Below, piece after piece: positions 33,865-43,725 of a stretch of 64,000 nucleotides of DNA. The notes beneath the pieces are model-generated. The model was not told where the DNA came from. It did no database searches and worked only from the letters and a program-made list of their open reading frames with translations. Source of the stretch: Halomonas lysinitropha (GTDB taxonomy: Bacteria; Pseudomonadota; Gammaproteobacteria; Pseudomonadales; Halomonadaceae); assembly GCF_902500215.1 (NCBI RefSeq), contig NZ_CABVOU010000046.1, forward strand, positions 188,136 through 252,135, in the 5' to 3' direction. Made by a program: the position numbers and the translations under genes. The stretch's first letter is position 1. Each line of letters begins with the position of its first letter.

Positions 33865-35889
33865 ATGAGCAAGTCCTTTCGTCTGCAGTCCAGATTCCAG
33901 CCTGCTGGCGATCAGCCCGCCGCCATCCGGGAGCTGGTCAGTGGGCTGGAATCAGGGCTGGCGCACCAGACGCTGCTCGGCGTCACCGGCTCCGGCAAGA
34001 CCTTCACCATGGCCAATGTGGTCGAGAACCAGCAGCGTCCGACCATTGTCATGGCGCCCAACAAGACGCTGGCGGCGCAGCTCTATGGCGAGTTCAAGGC
34101 ATTCTTTCCCGACAACGCCGTGGAATACTTCGTCTCCTACTACGACTACTACCAGCCCGAGGCCTATGTGCCGTCGTCAGACACCTTTATCGAGAAGGAC
34201 GCCTCGATCAACGACCACATCGAGCAGATGCGCCTCTCGGCCACCAAGGCCTTGCTGGAGCGCCGCGACGCCATCATCGTGGTCTCGGTGTCGGCCATCT
34301 ATGGCCTCGGGGATCCCGACCAGTACCTGAAGATGCGTCTGCACTTCACTCGCGGTGAACTGATCGACCAGCGCAAGTTCCTGCGACGCCTGGCGGAGCT
34401 GCAGTACACGCGCAATGACATGGACTTCAAGCGTGGCACCTATCGGGTGCGTGGTGATGTCATCGACATCTTCCCGGCCGATGCCGAGGACGAGGCGGTG
34501 CGTGTCGAGCTCTTCGATGACGAGATCGACACCATCAGCCTCTTCGACCCGCTTACCGGCGAGGTGCGAGGCCGGGTGCCGCGCATGACCATCTATCCCA
34601 AGTCACACTATGTCACGCCCCGGGAAACCATCCTCGGCGCCATCGACGATATCAAGGCGGAGCTGGTTGCGCGCCTTGACTGGCTGCGCAGGCACGACCG
34701 TCTGGTCGAGGCCCAGCGCCTGGAGCAGCGTACCCTCTACGACATCGAGATGATGCTCGAACTCGGCTACTGCAACGGCATCGAGAACTACTCCCGCTAC
34801 CTCTCCGGGCGCAACCCCGGTGAGCCGCCGCCGACCTTCTTCGATTACCTGCCCAGTGACGCGTTGCTGTTCATCGACGAGAGCCACGTCAGCGTTCCCC
34901 AGGTGGGGGGTATGTACAAGGGCGACCGCTCACGCAAGGAGACCCTGGTGGAGTATGGCTTCCGGCTGCCCTCGGCGCTGGACAACCGCCCGATGACGTT
35001 CCAGGAATGGGAATCGATCTGTCCGCAGACCATCTTCGTCTCCGCCACCCCGGGGCCCTACGAGGCCGAGCATGCCGGCCAGGTCGTCGAGCAGGTGGTT
35101 CGTCCTACCGGCCTTCTGGACCCCGAGATCGAGGTGCGCCCGGCCTCCACTCAGGTGGACGACCTGCTCTCGGAGATCCGCCTGCGCAGCGAGGTAGGGG
35201 AGCGGGTGCTGGTGACCACCCTGACCAAACGCATGGCCGAGGATCTCACCGAGTACCTGGACGAACACGGCGTGCGGGTGCGCTATCTGCACTCCGATAT
35301 CGACACCGTGGAGCGAGTGGAGATCATCCGCGACCTGCGTCTCGGCAAGTTCGACGTCCTGGTGGGGATCAACCTGCTGCGCGAAGGGCTCGACATTCCC
35401 GAGGTGTCCCTGGTGGCGATACTCGATGCCGACAAGGAGGGCTTCCTGCGCAACGAGCGTTCCTTGATCCAGACCATGGGACGCGCGGCGCGCAACGCCA
35501 ACGGCAAGGCGATTCTCTACGGTGACCGGATCACTGATTCCATGCGCCGCGCCATGGACGAGACACAGCGGCGCCGCGACAAGCAGATTGCCCATAACGC
35601 GGCCCAGGGCATCACGCCAACCACGGTGACGCGTTCGGTGGCGGACATCATGGAGGCGGCCCAGACGCCCGGGAAGAAGAAAGGGCGCAAGGGCGAGCGC
35701 AAGGTGGCCGAGCGCGAGGCGCTCTATGATCCCGCTGAACTATCACCAAGCGAGCTGTTTAAGGAGATCTCGCGGACCGAGGACGGGATGCACGAGGCGG
35801 CTCAGAACCTGGAGTTCGAGGAAGCCGCCCGATTGCGTGATCGCCTGCACGAACTCAAGGAGCGCCAGCTGCTCCTGGGTTCTGCCTGA
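33865..35889 (+). CDS. uvrB: Excinuclease ABC subunit B
   Basis: A 674-residue nucleotide-excision-repair helicase-like protein. Walker A is [10 protein letters not shown] (residues about 38-47). The beta-hairpin that clamps DNA is in [19 protein letters not shown], the DEAD-like box is FIDESHVS, and motif VI is RAARNANGK. The C-terminal UVR domain that binds UvrC is [18 protein letters not shown]. It verifies damage handed over by UvrA and recruits UvrC. The ATG at 33865 is preceded by CGGAGCCGCC. Length is standard. Confidence 0.97.
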   Translation: MSKSFRLQSRFQPAGDQPAAIRELVSGLESGLAHQTLLGVTGSGKTFTMANVVENQQRPTIVMAPNKTLAAQLYGEFKAFFPDNAVEYFVSYYDYYQPEAYVPSSDTFIEKDASINDHIEQMRLSATKALLERRDAIIVVSVSAIYGLGDPDQYLKMRLHFTRGELIDQRKFLRRLAELQYTRNDMDFKRGTYRVRGDVIDIFPADAEDEAVRVELFDDEIDTISLFDPLTGEVRGRVPRMTIYPKSHYVTPRETILGAIDDIKAELVARLDWLRRHDRLVEAQRLEQRTLYDIEMMLELGYCNGIENYSRYLSGRNPGEPPPTFFDYLPSDALLFIDESHVSVPQVGGMYKGDRSRKETLVEYGFRLPSALDNRPMTFQEWESICPQTIFVSATPGPYEAEHAGQVVEQVVRPTGLLDPEIEVRPASTQVDDLLSEIRLRSEVGERVLVTTLTKRMAEDLTEYLDEHGVRVRYLHSDIDTVERVEIIRDLRLGKFDVLVGINLLREGLDIPEVSLVAILDADKEGFLRNERSLIQTMGRAARNANGKAILYGDRITDSMRRAMDETQRRRDKQIAHNAAQGITPTTVTRSVADIMEAAQTPGKKKGRKGERKVAEREALYDPAELSPSELFKEISRTEDGMHEAAQNLEFEEAARLRDRLHELKERQLLLGSA

Positions 35890-36079
35890 TCGAGGTTCGT
35901 CATGCCGGCAGGTCCCGAGATTCGTCACGCCGCTGGCCGCGGACATCGTCAAATCGCTGGCTGGCGGCCCGTGTGTTAGCTGATTATCGGGCAAGTTTTA
36001 TACCGTTATCTTTCCTATCATTCATTTACGTGCACATACAACTTAGGTTGCAAGAATGTCGACAAGCCAAAGGCTGGGG

Positions 36080-36085
36080 TATAAT
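36080..36085 (+). promoter_or_regulatory. Predicted -10 of the fumarase promoter
   Basis: TATAAT lies 75 nt upstream of the fumarase ATG, with a TCGACA hexamer 15 bp further upstream as a weak -35. The AT-rich stretch 35990-36055 precedes it. The remainder of the 271-nt gap after uvrB shows no gene. Confidence 0.5.
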
Positions 36086-36160
36086 GCCCGCCGTTCAAGC
36101 CCGCCGCTGCGACCCCACCTCGACGCGGGCATGCCGATAACGCCAAGGAGTCCCTTGCCC

Positions 36161-37666
36161 ATGACCGTGATTCGCCAGGACGACCTGATCCAGAGCGTCG
36201 CCGATGCCCTGCAGTACATCTCCTATTACCATCCCAAGGACTTCATCGACGCCATGGCGGCGGCTTACGAACGTGAAGAAAATCCGGCTGCCAAGGACGC
36301 CATCGCCCAGATCCTGATCAACTCGCGGATGTGTGCCTTCGGCAAGCGCCCGATCTGCCAGGACACCGGTATCGTTACCGTCTTCGTGCACGTGGGCATG
36401 AATGTCCGTTTCGAGGCTGACATGAGCCTCGACGACATGATCAACGAGGGCGTCCGCCGTGCTTATCAGCTGCCCGACAATGTGCTGCGGGCCTCGGTGC
36501 TGGCCGACCCGGACGGCGCCCGCAAGAACACCGGCGACAATACCCCGGCCGTCATTCACCACAAGCTGGTGCCCGGTGACAGCGTCGAGGTGCATGTCGC
36601 CGCCAAGGGCGGCGGTAGCGAAGCGAAGTCAAAGTTCGCCATGCTCAATCCCTCCGACAGCGTGGTCGACTGGGTGATGGAGCAGCTGCCCAAGATGGGC
36701 GCCGGGTGGTGCCCGCCGGGCATGCTCGGCATCGGTATCGGCGGCACCGCCGAGAAGGCCATGGAGATCGCCAAGGAGGCGCTGCTCGATCCTATCGATA
36801 TCCAGGAGCTCCAGGCGCGTGGCCCGACCAATCGCGCCGAAGAGCTTCGTCTGGAACTCTTCGACAAGGTCAACCGGAGCGGCATCGGCGCCCAGGGTCT
36901 GGGCGGTCTGACCACGGTCCTCGATATCAAGGTCAAGGATTTCCCGACCCATGCCGCCAACAAGCCGGTGGCGATCATTCCCAACTGTGCCGCCACCCGT
37001 CATGCTCACTTCACCCTGGATGGCTCCGGGCCCGCTTCGCTTCCGGTGCCGAAGCTCGAGGACTGGCCGGAAGTCACCCGCGAGAGCGGCGACAACGTCA
37101 AGCGCGTCGATCTCGATAGCGTAACCCCGGAAGAGGTGCGGTCCTGGCAACCTGGTGACACCCTGCTGCTCAACGGCAAGCTGCTCACCGGCCGCGACGC
37201 CGCGCACAAGCGCATGGTCGACATGATTGCCAGGGGCGAGCCGCTGCCCGTGGACATGAAAGGGCGCTTCATCTACTACGTGGGCCCGGTGGATCCGGTG
37301 CGTGATGAGGTAGTGGGCCCGGCCGGTCCGACCACGGCGACCCGCATGGACAAGTTTACCCGTACCATGCTCGAGGAGACCGGCCTGCTGGGCATGGTCG
37401 GCAAGGCGGAGCGTGGCGAAGCGGCTATCGAAGCAATCCGTGACAACCAGGCGGTCTACCTGATGGCCGTGGGCGGTTCCGCCTACCTGGTCGCCCAAGC
37501 GATCAAGAAATCTCGCGTAGTCGGCTTCGAGGACCTGGGCATGGAAGCCATCTACGAATTCGAGGTGGAGGACATGCCGGTGACCGTGGCCGTGGACAGC
37601 CAGGGCACCTCCGTTCACCAGACTGGTCCCGCCAAGTGGAAGGAGATCATCGCCGAGCGCGCCTGA
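36161..37666 (+). CDS. fumA: Class I (4Fe-4S) fumarate hydratase
   Basis: A 501-residue iron-sulfur hydro-lyase of the TCA cycle, unrelated to class II FumC. The N-terminal domain includes RMCAFGKRPICQDTGIV, with a cluster-ligand Cys and the catalytic DTG region, KGGGSEAKSKF and GIGIGGTAEKAMEIAKEAL. The C-terminal domain starts around residue 325 with VRSWQPGDTLLLNGKLLTGRDAAH and ends in the DSQGTSVHQTG pattern. ATG 36161 with AAGGAG about 10 nt upstream is preferred over the longer ORF from 36056, which runs through the promoter. Like other class I fumarases it should be oxygen-labile. Confidence 0.95.
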   Translation: MTVIRQDDLIQSVADALQYISYYHPKDFIDAMAAAYEREENPAAKDAIAQILINSRMCAFGKRPICQDTGIVTVFVHVGMNVRFEADMSLDDMINEGVRRAYQLPDNVLRASVLADPDGARKNTGDNTPAVIHHKLVPGDSVEVHVAAKGGGSEAKSKFAMLNPSDSVVDWVMEQLPKMGAGWCPPGMLGIGIGGTAEKAMEIAKEALLDPIDIQELQARGPTNRAEELRLELFDKVNRSGIGAQGLGGLTTVLDIKVKDFPTHAANKPVAIIPNCAATRHAHFTLDGSGPASLPVPKLEDWPEVTRESGDNVKRVDLDSVTPEEVRSWQPGDTLLLNGKLLTGRDAAHKRMVDMIARGEPLPVDMKGRFIYYVGPVDPVRDEVVGPAGPTTATRMDKFTRTMLEETGLLGMVGKAERGEAAIEAIRDNQAVYLMAVGGSAYLVAQAIKKSRVVGFEDLGMEAIYEFEVEDMPVTVAVDSQGTSVHQTGPAKWKEIIAERA

Positions 37667-37681
37667 TCCTCCCGAGAAGGT

Positions 37682-37709
37682 GTCGGCCCTGCCATCTGGT
37701 GGGGCCGAC
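37682..37709 (+). terminator. Possible hairpin terminator after fumA
   Basis: GTCGGCCC (37682-37689) pairs with GGGCCGAC (37702-37709), with a further CCA/TGG pairing in the loop. It begins 16 nt after the fumA stop. No T run follows, so termination is uncertain. Confidence 0.45.
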
Positions 37710-37781
37710 GTCGTTGGGAGTATGCTGCAGGTAACTGTATTCCGACGGCGGTGTCGTCCTCCTACGGAAGGGGAACCGACC

Positions 37782-39200
37782 ATGACCTCCTGGCTGATCG
37801 GCCTGGCTATTTTCCTGACCTACCTGCTGGGCTTCGTTTCGGCGGTGCTGGCCCTGATGTCCAGCCGTACCTCCCAGGGGGCCATCGCCTGGATCATCTC
37901 GCTGATCACCATGCCCTATGTGGCGGTACCGGCCTACTGGGTCTTCGGCCGACCGCGCTTCTACGGCTATGTTTCGGCCCGGGGCGAGCGCGATACCGTG
38001 CTGCGCCGCCTGCTGGCTCGTTACCGTGACCGCTTCGACCCCTACCTGCCCGACACCGGTGATACGGATATCCGCGCCGTGGAACAGCTGGCGATGATGC
38101 CTTTGACTCGTGGCAATCACGCGGAACTGCTCATCGACGGCGAGGCGACCTTCGACAGCCTCTTTGCCGGCATCGAGGCGGCAGAAGAATATGTGCTCAT
38201 CCAGTTCTTCATCGTCCGCGACGATGCCCTCGGCATCGAGCTCAAGCACCGCCTGCAGCAGGCCGCCGAGCGCGACGTGCGCATCTACTTTCTCTACGAC
38301 GAGATCGGCAGTCGCGGGCTCGGCGACCGCTTCCTCCGCGACCTCGCCGAGGCCGGCGTTGAGGTCAGCGCCTTCCGCTCCTCCCGTGGTTTCAAGCATC
38401 GCTTCCAGCTCAACTTCCGCAACCATCGCAAGGTGCTGGTGGTCGACGGCCGGGAAGGCTGGCTGGGGGGCTTCAACGTCGGCACCGAATATCTCGGGCA
38501 GCACCCCCGACATGGCCACTGGCGCGACACCCATCTCAAGCTCACCGGCCCCAGCGTGCTGGGCCTGCAGGAGGCCTTCTGGGAGGATTGGCACTGGGCC
38601 ACCGGCGAGATGATCTCCCTGACCTGGACGCCCCGGCCAAGCCCGGATGCCAACCAGAACGTGGTGATCGTGCCCTCCGGACCGGCAGACACTCAGGAGA
38701 CGGCGAGCCTGCTGGTTCAGCTCGCGATCCACAGTGCCCACGAACGCTTCTGGGTGACCAGCCCCTATTTCGTGCCTGATCAGGGCGTGCAGGATGCCTT
38801 GCGCCTGGCGGCGATGCGCGGGGTCGACGTGCGCATCATGATGCCTGAACGTCCCGATCACCTGCTGGTCTTCCTCTCGGCCTTCTCCTTCCTGCCCGAC
38901 ATGTTGCGCGCCGGGGTCCGAGTCTACCGTTACCAGCCTGGGTTCCTGCATCAGAAGGTGATGCTGGTCGACGATGCTGCTGCCAGTGTCGGCACGGTCA
39001 ATCTGGACAACCGCTCCTTTCGGCTCAATTTCGAGATCACCGCCGTGGTGCCCGACCGTCAGTTCGCCGCCGAGGTACGCCTGATGCTCGAGCGCGACTT
39101 CACCGACTGCCGTCGCGTGACCCTCGAGGAGCTGACTCGTCGCACGCTATGGCGCAAGCTGCTGTCCCGGGCAGCCTACCTGCTCTCGCCGATCCAGTGA
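37782..39200 (+). CDS. cls: Cardiolipin synthase (PLD superfamily)
   Basis: A 472-residue inner-membrane enzyme that condenses phosphatidylglycerol into cardiolipin. Two N-terminal membrane helices (about 2-24 and 33-53, the PLDc_N region) are followed by two HKD motifs: HRKVLVVDG near residue 215 and HQKVMLVDD near 390, each with the conserved G and N residues downstream (GGFNVGTEY, GTVNLDNRSF). ATG 37782 has GGAAGGGGAA upstream; the ORF from 37680 is too long. Length and motif order match bacterial ClsA-type enzymes. It may matter for membrane adaptation to salt, a general property of cardiolipin. Confidence 0.93.
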   Translation: MTSWLIGLAIFLTYLLGFVSAVLALMSSRTSQGAIAWIISLITMPYVAVPAYWVFGRPRFYGYVSARGERDTVLRRLLARYRDRFDPYLPDTGDTDIRAVEQLAMMPLTRGNHAELLIDGEATFDSLFAGIEAAEEYVLIQFFIVRDDALGIELKHRLQQAAERDVRIYFLYDEIGSRGLGDRFLRDLAEAGVEVSAFRSSRGFKHRFQLNFRNHRKVLVVDGREGWLGGFNVGTEYLGQHPRHGHWRDTHLKLTGPSVLGLQEAFWEDWHWATGEMISLTWTPRPSPDANQNVVIVPSGPADTQETASLLVQLAIHSAHERFWVTSPYFVPDQGVQDALRLAAMRGVDVRIMMPERPDHLLVFLSAFSFLPDMLRAGVRVYRYQPGFLHQKVMLVDDAAASVGTVNLDNRSFRLNFEITAVVPDRQFAAEVRLMLERDFTDCRRVTLEELTRRTLWRKLLSRAAYLLSPIQ

Positions 39201-39293
39201 GTCGGCTTGGGTCCTGAGTGCCGCTGGGGTACATTAGCGGCTTCGAAGGCTCCCTGGCAGGAGTCGTGCAGGCAGATACCCAGGGGAGAGCGG

Positions 39294-40211
39294 GTGAATC
39301 TCGAGACCAAGTGGCTGGAAGACTTCGTTGCCCTGGCCAGTACGCGCAGCTTTTCCGCCTCGGCCCGTCAGCGACATGTCACCCAGCCGGCTTTCAGCCG
39401 GCGCATCCGCTCCCTGGAGCAGGCCGTCGGCGTCACCCTGGTCGACCGCTCGACCACCCCGGTGGACCTGACCCCCGAAGGGCAGCTGTTCCTGGTCACC
39501 GCCCGCAACATCGTCGAGCAGCTCAACGAGAGCCTCGGCCACCTGCGTGGCCTGGCCATGGCCAACGAGGCGCTGGATATCGTCGCCGCCCACTCCCTCG
39601 CGCTGAGCTTCTATCCCCAGTGGATCTCCCGTCTTCAACAGGGCCTGGGCGAGCTACCTACCCGCCTGGTGGCCATGAACGTGGGGGATGCGATCCATGT
39701 ATTACGCGAGGGCAATTGTGACCTCATGCTCGCCTACTACGATCCCTATGCCAGCATGCAGCTCGATGCCGAGGTCTTTCCCTCCTTCTACATCGGCCAG
39801 GTCAAGATGCTGCCGGTCTGCCTGCCCGACGAGCAGGGCAGACCGCGCTTCCCGCTGGAGGGCCAGGAGTCGATTCCCTACCTGGCCTACACCCAGGGGG
39901 CCTTTCTGGGGCGCAGTGTGCGCATGCTGCTGAAGAACGACCCCTTGCGCATGCGCCTGAGAACCGTCTACGAGACGGCCATGGCCGAGGGACTCAAGGG
40001 CATGGTGATGCAGGGTATGGGCACGGCCTGGATCCCCGACTTCTGCATTCGCCAGGAGCTCAGAGAGGGGCGTGTGGTCAGGGCCGGCGACGAACATTGG
40101 GACGTGCCGCTGGAGATCCGTCTATACCGCTGTTCGCTGGTGCACAAGCCGGGCGTCGAAAAGCTGTGGCGGCAAATGATGAAGTTGCCCCGCGACTTCC
40201 TGCAAGCCTAA
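39294..40211 (+). CDS. LysR-family regulator, HypT/YjiE-like
   Basis: A 305-residue regulator starting at GTG 39294 with GGGGAGAG upstream. The N-terminus LETKWLEDFVALASTRSFSA and the DNA-binding stretch ARQRHVTQPAFSRRIRSLE closely follow the YjiE/HypT (QseD) pattern. In E. coli HypT is activated by methionine oxidation under hypochlorite stress; Met-rich segments such as GLKGMVMQGMGTAW are present here too. The target genes are unknown. It is followed by the convergent NadM-Nudix gene 14 nt later. Confidence 0.85.
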   Translation: MNLETKWLEDFVALASTRSFSASARQRHVTQPAFSRRIRSLEQAVGVTLVDRSTTPVDLTPEGQLFLVTARNIVEQLNESLGHLRGLAMANEALDIVAAHSLALSFYPQWISRLQQGLGELPTRLVAMNVGDAIHVLREGNCDLMLAYYDPYASMQLDAEVFPSFYIGQVKMLPVCLPDEQGRPRFPLEGQESIPYLAYTQGAFLGRSVRMLLKNDPLRMRLRTVYETAMAEGLKGMVMQGMGTAWIPDFCIRQELREGRVVRAGDEHWDVPLEIRLYRCSLVHKPGVEKLWRQMMKLPRDFLQA

Positions 40212-40225
40212 TCCTGAAGGCCGAC

Positions 40226-41317
40226 TCACGACCCACCAAAGTCAGCGGGCAGTCCCAGAAAGTCCTGAATGATGAAGAAGTGATCCTCGAAGAGGCTTTC
40301 GGGATCGAGATCGGCCAGGGCAACCCAGCGCGCATGATCGCCGCCCTTGACCGGCTTGAGCTGAGGCAGCTGCTGCTCGGGGCGCAGGGCGAAGTAGAAG
40401 GCTTCTGCCAGGGTGCGCCCCCGCCAGCTGCGGTGGGGTTCATCAAAGAGCCGCTGGCCGCGTAGCGAGCCCTTGAGTACGGCCTCGGGTACCTTGAGGC
40501 GAACCCGCTCGCGCAACTCCCTCAGACAGGCGTCCATCAGCCGTTCATGGGGGCTGATGAAGCCGCCGGGCAGGGCGTAGAGACCCTTGCCGGGCGCGGC
40601 GGTGCGCCTGACCAGCAGCACATGTCCGGACTGCACCACCACGGCATTCACGGTGACGAAGATCGGCGGGTAGGGGGCCTGGGACCACGCCTGGCGGTAC
40701 TGGTCCAGAAGCTGCTGCTCCTCGACCAGCTGCCCGTAGGGTGCCTCCTCCAGGAAGTCGCATATCCGCGCCACCACTCCGGGAGGCAGGTCGTGGGTGG
40801 CATGGGTACTCAGGTAATCATTCGCCGAGGAGGGGGAGCGGAACAGCCGCTCGCGGATCCGGCTGGCCGAGATGCCCTCCACCAGGGGCACGCTGACCGA
40901 CTCCCACTGCGGGAAGAGCGCCAGGTAGTAGCTGGACTGGCCGCGACTGGCACCGATCAGGCCGATGCGCGGCAGCCTGGCGTGCGTCGGGCTGGCGATG
41001 TCGCGTACCTTGCGCTGGACATCGCGCACCCAGACATCATTGTTGTAGAGGGCATCGAGCAGCGGCACTATTTCCAGCCGAGTATTCTCCTCCTCCTCGA
41101 AGGCACTGCGCAGCATTCGCAGGCGCTCCTCGTAGCGCCATGGGTTGCGCAGCGAGCGGGCCTGCCAGGCCGAACCCACCAGCACGATGACCTGGCGCGC
41201 ATGGCGCAGGGCCTCACGGATCACCGCCAGGTGCCCCAGATGGGGAGGCTGGAAACGACCGATGAACACCAGGCAATCGAAGTCGGCAGGGTTCTCGGTG
41301 CCCGGTCGTGAGGTCAT
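40226..41317 (-). CDS. Bifunctional NMN adenylyltransferase/Nudix protein with degenerate Nudix box
   Basis: A 363-residue fusion. The N-terminal nucleotidyltransferase domain (about 1-190) has GRFQPPHLGH (HxGH) and ISASRIRERLF (ISxSxxR), as in NadM enzymes that make NAD+ from NMN and ATP. The C-terminal Nudix domain (about 205-363) begins FVTVNAVVVQSGHVLLVRR. Its Nudix box is GGFISPHERLMDACLRELRE followed by RVRL: the last Glu of REUxEExGU is Arg and the Gly is Arg, so hydrolase activity may be lost or altered. The domain order matches the cyanobacterial Slr0787 type. The gene is convergent with the LysR gene and divergent from yihY. Confidence 0.85.
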   Translation of the reverse strand: MTSRPGTENPADFDCLVFIGRFQPPHLGHLAVIREALRHARQVIVLVGSAWQARSLRNPWRYEERLRMLRSAFEEEENTRLEIVPLLDALYNNDVWVRDVQRKVRDIASPTHARLPRIGLIGASRGQSSYYLALFPQWESVSVPLVEGISASRIRERLFRSPSSANDYLSTHATHDLPPGVVARICDFLEEAPYGQLVEEQQLLDQYRQAWSQAPYPPIFVTVNAVVVQSGHVLLVRRTAAPGKGLYALPGGFISPHERLMDACLRELRERVRLKVPEAVLKGSLRGQRLFDEPHRSWRGRTLAEAFYFALRPEQQLPQLKPVKGGDHARWVALADLDPESLFEDHFFIIQDFLGLPADFGGS

Positions 41318-41455
41318 GGGGCCTCCTGGGAAAAGCGGGAAAACGAGCGGAGCCCATTATGGTCAGGCCTGCGATCCGCTGCAATTGGCAGCGGTCTCGG
41401 CTGGCCGGCTACATTCGGGTATCCTGAAGGAAATGACGAGGACGCGGGGAGCGGG

Positions 41456-42382
41456 ATGATCAAGGCGAGCGTGGCGACCATCAGGGAAGCGTGGCTGTTC
41501 TGGGCGAAGGTGGTGCAGGGGGCCGCGAAGCTGTGGCTGGAACGCAACGCCTTCAGCTATGCCGGTTCGCTGGCCTTCTATACGCTCTTCTCCCTGGCAC
41601 CCACCATGATCATCGCCGTTACGGTGATCGGCGTGGTACTCGGCGAGGAGGCCGCCCATGGTCAGATTGTTGCCCAGCTACAGGGTACCATGGGCCATGA
41701 CGCCGCCGCGGCCATCGAGCAGGCGGTCGCCCAATCACGTATCGAGGAGTCGGGCCTGTTGCCGTCCATTCTAGGTGTGGGCGCTCTGCTGGTCGGTGCT
41801 ACCACCGTCTTTGCCCAGATGCAGTTCTCGCTGAATACCCTCTGGGGCGTGACGGCCAGGCCCAGCAGCAACAGTGCCTTCAAGTTCCTGAAGAACCGAT
41901 TGCTGTCGCTGACTGTGGTGCTCTCCATCGGCTTTATTCTCTTGGTATCGCTGGTGCTTGGCGTGGTGATACGGGCGATGCTACAGGCGGCCGATGATCT
42001 GCTGCCCTTCGTCGGTTTCCTGACCACGGGTGCCGAATTCCTGGTCTCGCTGGCGGTGATCGCCGCGCTCTTCGCTACCATCTTCAAGGTGCTGCCGGAC
42101 GTGGTGCTGCGCTGGCAGGATGTGCTGGTCGGCGCCGTGGTCACCGCCGTACTGTTCGCCATCGGACGCTCGGCCATTGCCGTCTATCTGGCCTACACGG
42201 CCACGGCCTCGACTTACGGCGCCGCCGGGTCAGTAGTGATGATCCTCCTCTGGGTCTATTATTCGTCCCTTATCCTCCTGTTCGGTGCCGCCTTCACCAA
42301 GTGCCACCTGATGGCGTCCGGCAAGCCGGTGGTACCGCGCAACTCCGCGGTGCTGGTCCGCCATGAGCTGCTTGATAAGTGA
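41456..42382 (+). CDS. yihY: YihY/BrkB-family inner-membrane protein
   Basis: A 308-residue protein with about six membrane segments. The conserved N-terminal block LERNAFSYAGSLAFYTLFSLAP is diagnostic of the family. Later segments TVFAQMQFSLNTLWGV and ASTYGAAGSVVMILLWVYYS are typical. The family was once called ribonuclease BN by mistake; its role in the envelope is unresolved. The gene is closed by a bidirectional hairpin. Confidence 0.9.
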   Translation: MIKASVATIREAWLFWAKVVQGAAKLWLERNAFSYAGSLAFYTLFSLAPTMIIAVTVIGVVLGEEAAHGQIVAQLQGTMGHDAAAAIEQAVAQSRIEESGLLPSILGVGALLVGATTVFAQMQFSLNTLWGVTARPSSNSAFKFLKNRLLSLTVVLSIGFILLVSLVLGVVIRAMLQAADDLLPFVGFLTTGAEFLVSLAVIAALFATIFKVLPDVVLRWQDVLVGAVVTAVLFAIGRSAIAVYLAYTATASTYGAAGSVVMILLWVYYSSLILLFGAAFTKCHLMASGKPVVPRNSAVLVRHELLDK

Positions 42383-42404
42383 GTGAAATGCCGGGAGCTC
42401 AACA

Positions 42405-42438
42405 CCCCTGAAGGCCGGCCATCGCCGGCCTTCAGGGG
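42405..42438. terminator. Bidirectional hairpin between yihY and leucine dehydrogenase
   Basis: A perfect 15-bp stem, CCCCTGAAGGCCGGC (42405-42419) with its complement at 42424-42438, and a CATC loop. It lies between two convergent genes, 23 nt after the yihY stop and 25 nt past the other gene's stop. T-runs are weak on both sides, but stem strength and position support termination in both directions. Confidence 0.8.
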
Positions 42439-42462
42439 GGCATCATGATTCGCAAGTGCGCC

Positions 42463-43509
42463 TCAACTGACAGCGCGGAAACGCTCCCGGGCCAGGTCGT
42501 CGGCCACGATGGCAGGACTGACTCCCTCGCGTTCGGCACGAGTGAAGATTTCGTCCAGCGTGGCTCCTATCCCCTCGATGTGTTCCATCACGGCATCGCG
42601 GCGGTAGTCGTCTCGACGTTGCCAGGCGATCTCGATGACCCCGCCGGCATTGGCCACATAGTCCGGCGTATAGAGGATGCCGCGTGCCATCAGTCGCTCG
42701 GCGATCCCCGCAGCGGCCAACTGATTGTTGGCGGCGCCGCAGATCACCCTGGCCTTCAGGCGGTCGACCACTGCTTCCGAGAGGGCGGCGCCCAGCGCAC
42801 AGGGAGCGAATACATCGACCTCGGCATCGGTGATCGCTGCCGGCGCCACCGCCTCGGCATCGAGCTCCTCGGCGAGGCGGACAAGGGCGGGGTCATCGAC
42901 GTCGGTCAATACCAGTCGGGCTCCGGCGGCATGAAGGTAGCGTGCCAGATGGGCCCCGACGTTCCCGACCCCTTGCACCGCTACCCTGATGTCTGTCAGG
43001 TCGTTGCGACCCAGGCCATGACGAACGGCGCTCTTCAGCGCGCAGAACACTCCCCAGGCCGTGAAGGGCGATGGATCACCCGAGGTAGCGCCGTGGCGGG
43101 GCAGGCCGCCGACATGCTCGGTTGCCTCGGCGATGAGCCGCATGTCAGCCTCGCTGCTGCCGGAGTCCTCGGCGGTGATATAGGCCCCGCCCAGGCCGTC
43201 GACCAGTCGGCCCATGGCGCGAAGCAGTTCGGGCGTCTTGTCGCGGCGCGGATCGGCGATGATCACCGCCTTGCCGCCACCCAGCGGCAGGTCGGCGAGG
43301 GCCGACTTGTAGGTCATGCCGCGTGAGAGGCGCAGCACGTCGGTCAGTGCCTCGGCATCACTGGCATAGGGAAAGATGCGCAGGCCGCCCAGGGCGGGGC
43401 CGCGGGTGGTGTCGTGGATGGCAATGATGGCGCGCAGGCCGCTTGCCTGGTCGCTGCCGAAGACGATCTGCTGATGGTGGTCGAACTCGGGGTGGTCGAA
43501 GACTGACAT
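42463..43509 (-). CDS. ldh: Leucine (branched-chain amino acid) dehydrogenase
   Basis: A 348-residue member of the Glu/Leu/Phe/Val dehydrogenase family. The signature LPLGGGKAVIIADP near residue 77 contains the catalytic Lys. The Rossmann motif is VQGVGNVGAHLARYL near 180, and GAANNQL and YVANAGGVIEIA are typical of leucine dehydrogenase. It reversibly deaminates leucine, valine or isoleucine to 2-oxo acids with NAD+. Length (about 350) matches leucine rather than glutamate dehydrogenase. The gene is monocistronic. A 216-nt spacer to the acylphosphatase start contains nothing recognisable. Confidence 0.9.
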   Translation of the reverse strand: MSVFDHPEFDHHQQIVFGSDQASGLRAIIAIHDTTRGPALGGLRIFPYASDAEALTDVLRLSRGMTYKSALADLPLGGGKAVIIADPRRDKTPELLRAMGRLVDGLGGAYITAEDSGSSEADMRLIAEATEHVGGLPRHGATSGDPSPFTAWGVFCALKSAVRHGLGRNDLTDIRVAVQGVGNVGAHLARYLHAAGARLVLTDVDDPALVRLAEELDAEAVAPAAITDAEVDVFAPCALGAALSEAVVDRLKARVICGAANNQLAAAGIAERLMARGILYTPDYVANAGGVIEIAWQRRDDYRRDAVMEHIEGIGATLDEIFTRAEREGVSPAIVADDLARERFRAVS

Positions 43510-43725
43510 GCTGGAAGTCCCTCGTGAGGATGATCATTGTGGTTGTGTCGTCCCGGGTAGGGCGATCCTCGGCCGCGAAGGGCTTGTGGCCGTCTAGCGT
43601 CCGGGGATAGTGACAAGACTAGGGCATTGGCCCTCGAACAGGAAGGTCGGGAGGCTGGCCGAGGTCGGACCCGGCTGGTAGAAAGGAACCAAACGCCACC
43701 GATCGCGACGACAGAGGAGATGGCC

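Noticed and set aside
3091..36011. The 14-mer TTATACCGTTATCT occurs at 3091-3104 and 35998-36011, both intergenic
   Set aside because: A shared 14-mer is expected several times by chance in 64 kb, and the flanks do not match.
35890..36160. A small gene or extended fumarase N-terminus between uvrB and fumA
   Set aside because: The in-frame extension from 36056 runs through a TATAAT promoter element and is not needed; ATG 36161 has a good ribosome-binding site and the canonical start.
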